64,000 nt of DNA. Source: Chloroflexota bacterium (GTDB lineage Bacteria; Chloroflexota; Anaerolineae; Anaerolineales; UBA11579). Shown piece by piece: positions 24,492 to 33,459 of this stretch. Numbering within the stretch: the stretch's first letter is position 1; the number at the start of each line of letters is the position of its first letter. The translations under genes were made by a program, and so were the position numbers. Location: assembly GCA_013112575.1 (NCBI GenBank), contig JABFGG010000011.1:55500-119499 (forward strand), written 5' to 3'. Below the pieces are notes generated by a model. It did no database searches. It was not told the origin of the DNA and saw only the letters and a list, made by a program, of their open reading frames with translations.

Positions 24492-25376
24492 ATGAAACCG
24501 AACAACATCAGCAAAACCATCATCCTATTCTCAATACTGCCCCTGCTTTTACTGGCCTGCAACAACGCCACTCCAGAGGCTCCTACTAATACAGACATAC
24601 CTGCTAGTGTCACACCTGTCCTCCCTAGCGACACGCCAGAACCGACAGGCACTGCGACCACAACAAACACACCAGAACCCACAGCGACCCATACTCCCGA
24701 GCCTGTGGCTATCACAGTGGACCAAAACGCCATCTGCCGCACCGGCCCCAACCCCGATTACCAGATCGTGTCTTATCTCAACCCTGGCCAGACGGGCGTT
24801 GCTCAGGGCCAGAATGAAGATGGTTCCTGGTGGTGGGTTCAGGTAGAGAACCTGGAAGAAAGCTGCTGGATCTCAGATGTGGTCGTCAGCACCACGGGTG
24901 AAACCGAGGCCCTGGCATACATCACACCCCCACCCGCCCCGCCTTCATCAACCCCTGCCCCGGCCTACGTGATCTATTACCTGATCATTGAAGACACTGG
25001 TGGGCCGTTTGGCTGCGGGGATACCATGTATCCGGTTAGCGCGGGCAAGTTCCGCAGCGGCGACCTGGAAAAAGACCTGAAGGCAGCCTTTAACGCCTTG
25101 CTGAGCAACAAAGAACAATACTTCAACGAACTCTACAACGCGCTCTACAAATCCAGCGTTGGCCTGGATGGCGTGATTGTCAACAATGACAATTCCGTCG
25201 AAGTGCGCCTTGTAGGCAACTTCGATACCAAGAGCCAGGGCGGCGACGGCCCGGACTGCGAACGCCGCCGCATCTCTGACCAGTTGTGGCAAACGGTCTA
25301 CCAGTTCCCGGAGATCACCCACGCCGACATACGATGGAATGGCGGGCCGGTGGAAGACCGTTTATACGCCCCCTAA
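24492..25376 (+). CDS. lipoprotein with SH3-like and GerMN-like domains (2)
   Basis: A 294-residue exported lipoprotein (lipobox LLLAC at the end of the signal, residue 23), 4 bases after its paralogue. Residues about 28-75 are a Thr/Pro linker. Residues about 75-135 are a bacterial SH3-like domain: ICRTGPNPDYQIVSYLNPG, then DGSWWWVQVENLEESCWI. A Pro-rich linker follows. The C-terminal domain (from DTGGPFGCGDTM, about 175) is the one shared with the preceding gene. It is probably held on the outer face of the membrane. The tandem genes look like a duplication with added SH3 domain. Function unknown. Confidence 0.75.
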   Translation: MKPNNISKTIILFSILPLLLLACNNATPEAPTNTDIPASVTPVLPSDTPEPTGTATTTNTPEPTATHTPEPVAITVDQNAICRTGPNPDYQIVSYLNPGQTGVAQGQNEDGSWWWVQVENLEESCWISDVVVSTTGETEALAYITPPPAPPSSTPAPAYVIYYLIIEDTGGPFGCGDTMYPVSAGKFRSGDLEKDLKAAFNALLSNKEQYFNELYNALYKSSVGLDGVIVNNDNSVEVRLVGNFDTKSQGGDGPDCERRRISDQLWQTVYQFPEITHADIRWNGGPVEDRLYAP

Positions 25377-25708
25377 GCATCCAGGTTGGCTTGCAGCACA
25401 CCACCCAATTCAGCCTGCAAGAAATCTTTGACGCCCTCAGGGCCCGTGATATCCAGATGCGCCTGGTCACTGTTTGATGTGACTCGCACCGAGAAATCCA
25501 GGAAAGGGCAGCACAGTTTTTCAAAGCTGATGAATTCTGCAGTGATGAGAAGCTGCTCTGTTCCGGCGGTAAAAGGTAAACGATAGCCATTGGGCAAGTC
25601 TTCGATACCTTGATATGTAGCAACCATCCGGGGGATGAGAGCCTGGTAGCTTTCACGCTGTTCGTCGGTCAAAGCCGTAAGGTCACAGTAGAATGGACTG
25701 TCAGTCAT
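25373..25708 (-). CDS. small protein with vicinal cysteines, MerR target
   Basis: A 111-residue soluble protein with a LCCPFLDF motif in the middle (two adjacent cysteines), a pattern in small proteins encoded beside MerR regulators. It ends ITGPEGVKDFLQAELGG. It is divergent from the MerR gene and lies downstream of the MerR-type dyad at 25752-25769. A metal- or thiol-binding role is plausible from the CC pair but unproven. Its tail overlaps the end of the lipoprotein gene by 4 bases on opposite strands. Confidence 0.75.
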   Translation of the reverse strand: MTDSPFYCDLTALTDEQRESYQALIPRMVATYQGIEDLPNGYRLPFTAGTEQLLITAEFISFEKLCCPFLDFSVRVTSNSDQAHLDITGPEGVKDFLQAELGGVLQANLDA

Positions 25709-25751
25709 AATAGACTCCTTGGGATACGAATAAGATGCCCCAAGGCTACTG

Positions 25752-25773
25752 CTTCAAGTGCGCTTTAAGTCAA
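25752..25773 (-). promoter_or_regulatory. MerR-type dyad and promoter for the divergent gene
   Basis: Imperfect dyad CTTCAAG (25752-25758), 4-base spacer, CTTTAAG (25763-25769). On the minus strand the -35 reads TTGACT (25773-25768), and a TAGCCT -10 sits 19 bases further, the long spacer typical of MerR-activated promoters. The gene driven is the CC-motif protein at 25373-25708. Confidence 0.7.
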
Positions 25774-25784
25774 GAGGTGTAATT

Positions 25785-26153
25785 ATGGGTTTATGGACGA
25801 TTGGAGAGCTGGCCCGGCAAGCAGGGCTTCGCCCTTCAACACTACGTTATTATGATTCGCTGAGTCTGCTTAGTCCTCTCAAACGTGAGGCGGGGCAACG
25901 CCGCTACGACGCCAGCGCCCTGGACCGTTTGAAGCTCATTCGCACCAGCCAGCAAGCGGGCTTTACCCTCAAAGAAATTCGCAGCGTACTGGCTGATAGT
26001 GGTGATCCCCATAAGGCCTGGCAAGCTCTTGTACCCAAGAAGTTGCTGGAAGTGCAGGCCACCATTGATGCCGCCCAGGCCAGCGCCGCACTGCTGCAGG
26101 CAGGCATGGATTGTGAGTGCAAAGAATTACAGGATTGCGAATTGGTCAATTAG
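25785..26153 (+). CDS. MerR-family regulator
   Basis: A 122-residue MerR protein starting at ATG 25785 after AGAGGTG; earlier in-frame starts would place the start inside the operator. Residues 1-70 form the winged helix: TIGELARQAGLRPSTLRYYDSLSLLSPLKREAGQRRYDASALDRLKLI. The coiled coil follows, and the C-terminal tail DCECKELQDCELVN has a Cys-x-Cys and a third cysteine, likely metal- or redox-sensing. It is likely to activate the divergent CC-motif gene. Confidence 0.88.
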   Translation: MGLWTIGELARQAGLRPSTLRYYDSLSLLSPLKREAGQRRYDASALDRLKLIRTSQQAGFTLKEIRSVLADSGDPHKAWQALVPKKLLEVQATIDAAQASAALLQAGMDCECKELQDCELVN

Positions 26154-26282
26154 GGGATTTTGACTTTTCTCTTCACCCAGCCGGACTGTGCTCCTTTATA
26201 ATTGGTGGAAAATCCTTTGCAGTTGTGCGCCCCTGCCAACCTGCAAGGGGGCTTCACTTCAATTTTTTATCAGGAGACTTTG

Positions 26283-27656
26283 ATGTCCAACCGCGAAAGC
26301 GCTATTAAGTACGCACACGACAATCGAGAAAGATACCTCACTGACCTAAAAGATTTCCTCAGCATAAAGACGGTTTCGACAGACCCGGATCATAAGGCCG
26401 ATATGGAGAAAGGGGCCGAATGGGTCGCCAATAAGCTCAAGGCCATTGGCATCAACAAAGTCGAGGTCATGCCCACCGGTGGACATCCCGTTGTTTATTG
26501 TGAGTACCTTGAAGCCGGAGACGATGCCCCTACAATGGTGATCTACGGCCATTACGACGTGCAGCCTGTGGAACCATTGGATCTTTGGGAAAGCGATCCT
26601 TTTGCAGGCACGGAACGCGACGAGAACCTCTACGCCCGTGGCGCCTCGGACATGAAAGCCCAGGTGCTGGCCTCAATCAATGCTGTGGAAGCTTTGATGC
26701 AAAATGGTGGCCTGGGTGTCAATATCAAATTCCTGATTGAGGGAGAAGAAGAGATCGGTTCACCCAATCTGGATACTTTCATTGAAAAGAACAAAGACTT
26801 GTTGGCTTGCGATTTTGCCCTCAACCCCGATGCCGGCATGCTTGGGCCAGATACACCCACGATAACTTACGCTCTGCGTGGCCTGGCTTACTTTGAAGTG
26901 CATGTCGAAGGCCCCGACCATGATCTGCACTCCGGCATTTACGGTGGCTCAGTACGCAACCCGGTCAATGAACTGGCGCGCCTGATCGGCGGCATGATGG
27001 ACGAAAACGGCCACATCACTTTGCCGGGCTATTACGACTCCGTCCGTGACCTGGATGACGAAGAACGGGCAGAACTGGCACGTTTACCAGTCGATGATGC
27101 TTTTATCCTCGAGAACACAGGTGCGCCCGCAGTTTGGGGCGAAGCGGGCTACAGCTCTGTGGAACGTGTGGGGGCTCGTCCGACGCTTGATGTGAATGGC
27201 ATCTACGCCGGTTTTATCGGTGAAGGCAGCAAGACCGTGTTGCCCAGCAAAGGCTTTGCCAAGATATCCATGCGGCTGGTGCCTGACCAAAACCCCGATG
27301 AAGTTCATAAACAATTAGAACAATACATGCAAGAGAACGCCAATCCCACCGTGAAGTGGGAAGTGCGCGCCCTGACCGGCGGTGATCCGTCCATCAGTGA
27401 CCGCAATTCGCGGTGGGTGCAATCCCTGGCAAAGGCCCAGGAAGAGGTTTGGGGTGTACGTCCGGTGTTCAAACGTGAGGGCGGCAGTGTGCCGGTTGTG
27501 GCCCAGATGCAGCAACTACTTGGCGTCGACTCGGTGTTGTGCGGTTATGGTTTGCCGGATGACAACCTGCATGCCCCCAATGAAAAACTGCACCTGCCCA
27601 CCTGGTACAGGGGCAACGACGCCTTTATCCACATGCTCTTCAACTTGGCCGAATAG
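26283..27656 (+). CDS. M20-family dipeptidase/peptidase
   Basis: A 457-residue M20 zinc peptidase. The ATG at 26283 follows CAGGAGAC. Metal ligands: VIYGHYDVQPVEP (His and Asp), GASDMKAQ, IEGEEEIGSPN (catalytic Glu and ligand), FALNPDAGM, and a final HAPNEKL. The dimerisation lid lies at about 205-375. It likely hydrolyses dipeptides or acylated amino acids in the cytosol. It overlaps the next gene by one base. Confidence 0.92.
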   Translation: MSNRESAIKYAHDNRERYLTDLKDFLSIKTVSTDPDHKADMEKGAEWVANKLKAIGINKVEVMPTGGHPVVYCEYLEAGDDAPTMVIYGHYDVQPVEPLDLWESDPFAGTERDENLYARGASDMKAQVLASINAVEALMQNGGLGVNIKFLIEGEEEIGSPNLDTFIEKNKDLLACDFALNPDAGMLGPDTPTITYALRGLAYFEVHVEGPDHDLHSGIYGGSVRNPVNELARLIGGMMDENGHITLPGYYDSVRDLDDEERAELARLPVDDAFILENTGAPAVWGEAGYSSVERVGARPTLDVNGIYAGFIGEGSKTVLPSKGFAKISMRLVPDQNPDEVHKQLEQYMQENANPTVKWEVRALTGGDPSISDRNSRWVQSLAKAQEEVWGVRPVFKREGGSVPVVAQMQQLLGVDSVLCGYGLPDDNLHAPNEKLHLPTWYRGNDAFIHMLFNLAE

Positions 27657-28546
27657 TGACAGCCGAAACGAGTTTACCTGTATACGGCGGCCAGGCCGTC
27701 ATTGAAGGGGTTATGATGCGCGGCGCTTCTGCTGTGGCCATCGCCATGCGCGACCCAGAAGGCGAGATCCAGATGCATACCGAAGAGCTGGGTCCCATCT
27801 ACCGCAGTCGTTGGGCCAAGATCCCCTTTTTACGCGGCCTGGTGATCCTGTGGGATGCCCTTAGCCTGGGGATGCGCGCCTTAACAATTTCCGCTAACAC
27901 ACAAACCGGCGAAGATGAACAGTTAGAAGGGCCGGTGCTTTACATCACCCTGGCTCTATCCCTGGCCTTCTCTATTGGCCTGTTTTTCCTCACCCCGGCG
28001 CTGGTCAGCGCGTTGGCCGAAAACTTTATTGAAATCCCGGCATGGGTAGGCAACATCATTGAGGGCATTGTGCGCCTGCTGTTGTTGGTCGGCTACATCT
28101 GGGCTGTCGGCCAGATGGAAGACATCAAACGCGTGTTTGGCTATCACGGTGCTGAGCACAAGACGATCAACGCTTTTGAAGCCGGGGCAGAACTGACCCC
28201 GGAGGAGGTCGCCAAGTTCCCACTGGAGCACCCCCGCTGCGGCACGGCCTTCCTGCTGACAGTGGTGGTCTTTTCGGTCATCTTCCTTACTCTGCTGGGC
28301 CCTATGCCGCTGTGGCCGCGCTTGCTCACAAGGCTCATCACTATCCCCATCTTGGCCAGCCTGGCTTATGAATACATCCGTTGGACGGCACGTCACCTGG
28401 ATAGCGCCTTCGTGCGCTTATTGATTAGGCCCAACCTGGCCCTGCAGCGACTGACCACGCGTGAACCTGACCCGGAGATGCTGGAAGTGAGTATTGCCTC
28501 ATTCAACACGATGCGACATAATGAAGCGGAGTTGAGTGTAACTTAG
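27656..28546 (+). CDS. DUF1385 membrane protein
   Basis: A 296-residue DUF1385 (YqhQ-type) protein starting with GTG, one-base overlap with the peptidase gene (TAGTG). N-terminal VYGGQAVIEGVMMRG is the family hallmark, then four or five membrane helices from about 85-110, 120-150, 200-225 and 230-245, and HGAEHKTINAFEAG plus HPRCGTAFLL as probable metal-binding conserved blocks. The biochemical function is unknown. The pairing with the peptidase gene is tight. Confidence 0.88.
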   Translation: MTAETSLPVYGGQAVIEGVMMRGASAVAIAMRDPEGEIQMHTEELGPIYRSRWAKIPFLRGLVILWDALSLGMRALTISANTQTGEDEQLEGPVLYITLALSLAFSIGLFFLTPALVSALAENFIEIPAWVGNIIEGIVRLLLLVGYIWAVGQMEDIKRVFGYHGAEHKTINAFEAGAELTPEEVAKFPLEHPRCGTAFLLTVVVFSVIFLTLLGPMPLWPRLLTRLITIPILASLAYEYIRWTARHLDSAFVRLLIRPNLALQRLTTREPDPEMLEVSIASFNTMRHNEAELSVT

Positions 28547-28572
28547 CCATAATGGCAAAGAGGAGATTATTC

Positions 28573-29910
28573 ATGGATGCACAAAGTCTGATCAAACAAG
28601 TGGAAGCTGACCAGGTCAAATTTATTGCCCTGCAGTTCACCGATGTCTCTGGCGCGGTCAAAAGCGTAGATATGCCCGTTTCCCGTCTGTCTGTCATTTT
28701 GGAAGAGGGTGTGTGGTTCGATGGTTCTTCTGTAGAAGGCTTTGCCCGTATTCAGGAGAGTGATATGCGCCTGATACCGGACATTGACACCTATGCAGTT
28801 TTGCCCTGGAGCCCGGATGAGATCCGCAGGGCGCGCATGTTCTGCGACATCTACCTGCCCAGTGGCGAACCTTTCCTAGGCGACCCGCGCGGCACCCTAA
28901 AACGCGTGCTGGCAAAGATCGAGGAACGTGGCTGGACCTTTAACGTCGGCCCCGAGCCTGAATTTTTCCTCTTCAATCGCCGCGAGGATTCCACCGTTCA
29001 TCCCGTGCCCCACGATGTGGGTGGTTACTTCGATTTCTCAGCCAGTGACGAAGCCGTGCGTGTACGCACGCGTTTGATGGACGCACTCTCCAGCATGGGC
29101 CTGGATGTCGAGATGGGCCACCATGAAGTTGCTCTAGGCCAACATGAGATCGACTTCCGCTTTGCAGATGCTGTACAGGCTGCCGACAATATCCTGACCA
29201 TGAAATACACGGTCAAGGCCATTGCCGCGGCGCATGGTCTGGTGGCCTCATTTATGCCCAAACCCATCTTTGGCGAAAATGGCTCGGGCATGCACTGCCA
29301 CCAATCCCTGTTCGACAGCAAAGGCAAGAACCTCTTCTACGACTCGGACGACGAGCATAACCTCACCAAGCTGGCCTACGGTTTTATTGCTGGGCAACTC
29401 AAGCACGCCAAAGCCCTGGCCGCCATCGTGGCACCTACGGTGAATTCATACAAACGTCTGGTGCCGGGCTATGAAGCCCCAGTATACGTGGGCTGGGCAC
29501 ACAAGAACCGCTCTGCACTGATCCGCATCCCCCACCACACCGTGGGCCGCGAGCAATCCCTGCGCGCAGAGTTGCGCTTCCCCGACCCATCCGCCAATCC
29601 TTATCTGGCGCTGGCCGCCATGCTGGCTGCGGCCCTGGATGGTATCGACAACGAACTGACACCGCCGGACGCTTTGGAAAACATAAACATTTACGAACTG
29701 ACCGAAGAAGACCGCAAAGCCAAGAATATTGATGCTCTCCCCGGTTCCTTAGCGGAAGCCATGCGTGAATTGGATAAGGATACACTCATCCAGGAAGCGC
29801 TGGGGCCGGTAGTCTTTGACGCTTTCAGCCGCGCCAAGTGGGCTGAGGTGGATGAGCACCGTACACATGTAACCGATTGGGAGCTGGACCGTTATTTAGA
29901 AACAGCGTAA
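28573..29910 (+). CDS. glnA: type I glutamine synthetase
   Basis: A 445-residue GSI. The ATG at 28573 follows GAGGAGA; an ATG at 28552 precedes that ribosome site and is rejected. Motifs in order: VWFDGSSVEGFARI, VGPEPEFFLF, MGHHEVALGQHEIDFRF, KPIFGENGSGMHCHQSLF (ammonia/ATP site), NSYKRLVPGYEAP and RIPHHTVGREQSLRAELRFPDPSANPYLALAAML. The region around NIYELTEEDRKA lacks the usual adenylylation motif (NLYDLPPEE), so it looks like the alpha, feedback-regulated type. It makes glutamine from glutamate and ammonium. No PII gene is nearby. Confidence 0.95.
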   Translation: MDAQSLIKQVEADQVKFIALQFTDVSGAVKSVDMPVSRLSVILEEGVWFDGSSVEGFARIQESDMRLIPDIDTYAVLPWSPDEIRRARMFCDIYLPSGEPFLGDPRGTLKRVLAKIEERGWTFNVGPEPEFFLFNRREDSTVHPVPHDVGGYFDFSASDEAVRVRTRLMDALSSMGLDVEMGHHEVALGQHEIDFRFADAVQAADNILTMKYTVKAIAAAHGLVASFMPKPIFGENGSGMHCHQSLFDSKGKNLFYDSDDEHNLTKLAYGFIAGQLKHAKALAAIVAPTVNSYKRLVPGYEAPVYVGWAHKNRSALIRIPHHTVGREQSLRAELRFPDPSANPYLALAAMLAAALDGIDNELTPPDALENINIYELTEEDRKAKNIDALPGSLAEAMRELDKDTLIQEALGPVVFDAFSRAKWAEVDEHRTHVTDWELDRYLETA

Positions 29911-29938
29911 GTAGTTTCTGTCGAACAGGGGTGAAACA

Positions 29939-31492
29939 ATGAAAACACTAAATATAAGCCTGCGGGCACTATCTTCCCCGCTTTCGCTTTTCAGCATTGG
30001 TCTGTTGCTGCTCAACGACCACCTGCTGAAAGCGTATTACCCCTCAGCATTGACAGGGAAGATCAGTGACTTCGCAGGCTTATTCTTTTTCCCTATCCTG
30101 CTAACTGTTTTTCTCAGCATTCCACTTGAGCGCCTGAAACTTCGCCACAAACAAATCGCCTTCATTGCTTACGCCATCACTTTGGTCTGGTTTTCCCTGA
30201 TAAAGACCAGTCCGCAAATCAATCTACTCACGATCGATTTGCTCTCCTCGATGCTGGGCTACGCAACAAGCATTGTATTGGACCCAACCGACCTCATCGC
30301 CTTACTGAGCTTATGGCCTTCGTGGAAGCTTTTGCAAAGCATCCCTGCGGAGGGCACATCGCTCCCCAGGAGAGCCTATCCAATTGCCGCACTGGCCATC
30401 CTGGCAACTATGGCCACTTCGCCAGCGTTATCTCCTCAGGTATACCGGATAGCTGTATCTGAAGAAAAGGTTTATGCACTGGGGAGTGCACTTCATTACA
30501 ATCCGTACACTAATTACGCTGTCAGCGAAGATAATGGATACACGTGGAATCCAGTTGAAGATCTACCTGCCGAACTTGATTCGCGCCTGGACACCCCTGT
30601 GGAATTCCCCAAGACAGTCTGTATTTTGCCGAATAAGCTGGATTGTTACCGTATAACCGGTAAAGACCCGGAGGTACTCGTAACCACTGATGGTGGAGAA
30701 AGCTGGTCGATTACGTGGGAGCTTCCAGCGGACAGGTCACTTTTTGCCTCGCGAACTGCGCCTGCAGGTTTTACGCCACGGGACATTGATATCATCTATT
30801 CGGATGAATATTACAACGTTATCGCCGCAATGGGACCAGATGGGGTGCTACTAGGTAATCACAACGGTGAATGGCAACGAGTGGCAGTTTTGAATACAAG
30901 CCCCAGCCCACTCTTTTCAGATAACCTGTCCAATGCTATCCTGGTTATTCAATTTGAAATCAGTGCTTTAATCTATGCAGGTCTTATCACGCTATTACTG
31001 TCAACATTATTCTTCATTGGAAGGGTAATGGCAAAAGACAAATATTTCCTAGGTCAACCTGAAGAGAAAACAATAGTAAGAGATCCCTTATTTTTATTCA
31101 GTGCATTGCCATTATTCTTTTATTCCATAATTGGCTTATGGGTTCTAGTAAGCCAATGGCAGGTTGGAGGCCCAACCATATTCGCTATTATCCATACTCT
31201 TCTCATGATTCTTTTCATTTTTGGGGCAGTCTGGACTTGGAAGCGCCTGATTGGAGCCACAAGCTTCCCGAATGAATCTCAAGAGCTAAGGAAGATCAGC
31301 ATTGCTATAGCAATTATTACCCCCACAATTGCCACTATTCCGTTCATACTCTGGACCTTTGGAACAATCTATAACTACAATCACGCTTTGACCATTAGCA
31401 TAGTTTTATTTGCCGCAATTCTCATTGTGGGTTTTCGCCTTGCAAATCAAGTTACGCGAAATCTCCCAGAAGAACCTGATGTAACCCCCTAG
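29939..31492 (+). CDS. membrane protein with BNR-like extracellular loop
   Basis: A 517-residue protein. N-terminal membrane helices (about 18-130) hold LNDHLLKAYYPSALTGKISDFAGLFFFP, an N-terminal block I have seen only in unnamed bacterial proteins. Next comes an exposed region about 165-310 with VSEDNGYTWNP and TTDGGESWSITWELP, matching BNR/sialidase-type Asp-box repeats, then five more membrane helices (about 335-510). It could be a membrane-anchored propeller sensor or transport-related protein. I do not recognise a function. Confidence 0.6.
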   Translation: MKTLNISLRALSSPLSLFSIGLLLLNDHLLKAYYPSALTGKISDFAGLFFFPILLTVFLSIPLERLKLRHKQIAFIAYAITLVWFSLIKTSPQINLLTIDLLSSMLGYATSIVLDPTDLIALLSLWPSWKLLQSIPAEGTSLPRRAYPIAALAILATMATSPALSPQVYRIAVSEEKVYALGSALHYNPYTNYAVSEDNGYTWNPVEDLPAELDSRLDTPVEFPKTVCILPNKLDCYRITGKDPEVLVTTDGGESWSITWELPADRSLFASRTAPAGFTPRDIDIIYSDEYYNVIAAMGPDGVLLGNHNGEWQRVAVLNTSPSPLFSDNLSNAILVIQFEISALIYAGLITLLLSTLFFIGRVMAKDKYFLGQPEEKTIVRDPLFLFSALPLFFYSIIGLWVLVSQWQVGGPTIFAIIHTLLMILFIFGAVWTWKRLIGATSFPNESQELRKISIAIAIITPTIATIPFILWTFGTIYNYNHALTISIVLFAAILIVGFRLANQVTRNLPEEPDVTP

Positions 31493-31500
31493 TTTCGCTT

Positions 31501-32442
31501 TTACTCCAGCAAATACTCCCCCAACCAGATGTCATACATCCAGGGGTTCTCACCCCTGGGCTTATTGCGCGTGATCACCAAACCATCTTCCCCGCCCTTG
31601 ATCTCTATTCCACGCCAGCGCTTAGCCTTGCGCAATCCCTCTACATCTTCTCGAATTTTTACCGGAGTTCCTTTGCCTACCACCAGCTTGCCGTTCTCGC
31701 TGACAATCTCAAATTCCGGCAACTGGGCCTCAAATGCTGTCAGGGTACGCTCTGGCTGCACTACGATCTCAATCTGCCGTCCCCTGCGCTCCCCGGCAAC
31801 CACAAACTCATAGGCCTCGATATCCAACAAGGACTGCATATTTGGCGTCTCGACAGTGTATAAACCCAATGGCTTGAAGTAAACACCCTCACCAGCCCGC
31901 ATAGATGAACCGGCCAGCATCACATTACGGATCATCACAAAGATCAGGAAAGCCACCAGAAAGATTATATAGAGTGTGCGATATTGCTCCAAAAGTCCGA
32001 ACAACAGATGCCCCCAGCCGCCCACACCCACGGTGACCACTACGATCACATTCATCCAGAAAAAGAACTCGATCAGGTTACGGCGACTTTTCTTCTGTGC
32101 CGATATCAATTCCTCAATATCACCGCCGTGAATGGACAACGCCTCGTGCATCTTGGTTTTACTCGATAAGGCTGATAAGGGCGGCAGTCCTTCGGGTGGG
32201 TTCTCTGCCATGGCCTCCAACTGCCCGTAACCTGCGAAAAGGATCTGCCACCACCAATATAACAGGATGCCTATCAGGTAAACCGTCACACAACCGGAGA
32301 GCAGGATTACCACCCATTGTGGGCCACGTGGGAAGAGAAATGCCAGCACACCTGCCACTAGCACAATTCCAGCAAAACCACCAAAAATATAGCCGCGATA
32401 CAGGCGCTCAATCCAGATATCTTTTTTATCGTCCATGTTCAT
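31501..32442 (-). CDS. hypothetical membrane protein
   Basis: A 313-residue protein with two helices at about 18-38 and 42-66, two more at about 125-150 and 155-175, and a soluble C-terminal half rich in beta strands (EFVVAGERRGRQIEIVVQP, EFEIVSENGKLVVG, GIEIKGGEDGLVITRN). The start could be 32442 or the ATG two codons later. It is convergent with the gene to the left. I do not recognise it; the layout suggests a membrane-anchored domain of unknown role. Confidence 0.6.
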   Translation of the reverse strand: MNMDDKKDIWIERLYRGYIFGGFAGIVLVAGVLAFLFPRGPQWVVILLSGCVTVYLIGILLYWWWQILFAGYGQLEAMAENPPEGLPPLSALSSKTKMHEALSIHGGDIEELISAQKKSRRNLIEFFFWMNVIVVVTVGVGGWGHLLFGLLEQYRTLYIIFLVAFLIFVMIRNVMLAGSSMRAGEGVYFKPLGLYTVETPNMQSLLDIEAYEFVVAGERRGRQIEIVVQPERTLTAFEAQLPEFEIVSENGKLVVGKGTPVKIREDVEGLRKAKRWRGIEIKGGEDGLVITRNKPRGENPWMYDIWLGEYLLE

Positions 32443-32595
32443 CTCGATTAAATAACGTTGTCACAATCATTTTGGTTACACGGTTTCTGTATATTATCCT
32501 ATCCGGCATTTACAAAATACTCATGTTTTCCGCAACTTTGCTGGTTAAAATCTTGTACTGTTCGGAGGGCCAAGCCTCTTAAAACAGGACTATAT

Positions 32596-33459
32596 ATGTA
32601 TAAAAAACGAACTCGACTTATTGGTATCAGTATTGCGCTGCTCATTGTCACCTGGGCCTGCGGTGTCACCAGCATCACCGGGCAACCCGACCAGACCAAA
32701 GAGGAGCTTTTCCAGGGCGTGACCTACGTGCGCGAGGTGCGCACTGAGCCCCACGATATGGTTTACCACGTACTCACCATCGACCTGCGCGCCGACGGCA
32801 TCAAGGCACTGGTCACACCTGGCAACGCCGACCAGGAGCTGCCCGTCAAGGCTCGCACCACATCAGAATTCCTGGAAGATTTCGAGGTGCAGATCGCCGT
32901 CAACGGCGATGGATTTCAACCCTGGTCGGCCAACCCCTTCAACTATTTCCCCAAAAGCGGCGATAACGTCGCCCCCATTGGCTTTGCCGCCTCCAGAGGT
33001 ACCATTTATCAGCCCGAGTTCGGAGCGGAACACACCTTGTACATCTACAAGAACAATAAGGCCAGCATCAACAACGAGATCGGCAAGGTGCACAATGCCA
33101 TCTCCGGCAACCGCCTGATCGTTGACAACAACGAACCGATTGAAAACCTGAGTGATGCCGTGCTGCACCCCCGCACTGCCCTGGGCCTGGACCGTAATGG
33201 CCGCACCCTCATCATCGTTGTGGTGGATGGCCGTCAGGCAGGCTACAGCGAGGGGGCCAGTCTGGCAGACCTGGCCGAAATCCTGATCGATTTTGGGGCC
33301 TGGAAAGGCATCAACATGGATGGCGGCGGCTCAACGACACTGGTCATCCAGGATGAGAACGGCAACCCGCAGGTACTCAACTCGCCCATACATCAGGGCA
33401 TCCCCGGCAACGAGCGGCCGGTAGGTAATCATCTGGGCATTTTTGCGCGGGAAAATTAG
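32596..33459 (+). CDS. phosphodiester glycosidase (NAGPA-like) lipoprotein
   Basis: A 287-residue exported protein; the start ATG 32596 has an AGGAC site. The lipobox is VTWACG (Cys at about 23). From about 55 the NAGPA domain is clear: VQIAVNGDGFQP, PRTALGLDRNGRTLIIVVVDGRQAGYSEGASLADLAEILIDFGAWKGINMDGGGSTTLVI, with the DGGG metal/substrate loop. Relatives cleave phosphodiester or GlcNAc-1-phosphate linkages. The substrate here is unknown, probably extracytoplasmic polysaccharide. Confidence 0.87.
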   Translation: MYKKRTRLIGISIALLIVTWACGVTSITGQPDQTKEELFQGVTYVREVRTEPHDMVYHVLTIDLRADGIKALVTPGNADQELPVKARTTSEFLEDFEVQIAVNGDGFQPWSANPFNYFPKSGDNVAPIGFAASRGTIYQPEFGAEHTLYIYKNNKASINNEIGKVHNAISGNRLIVDNNEPIENLSDAVLHPRTALGLDRNGRTLIIVVVDGRQAGYSEGASLADLAEILIDFGAWKGINMDGGGSTTLVIQDENGNPQVLNSPIHQGIPGNERPVGNHLGIFAREN

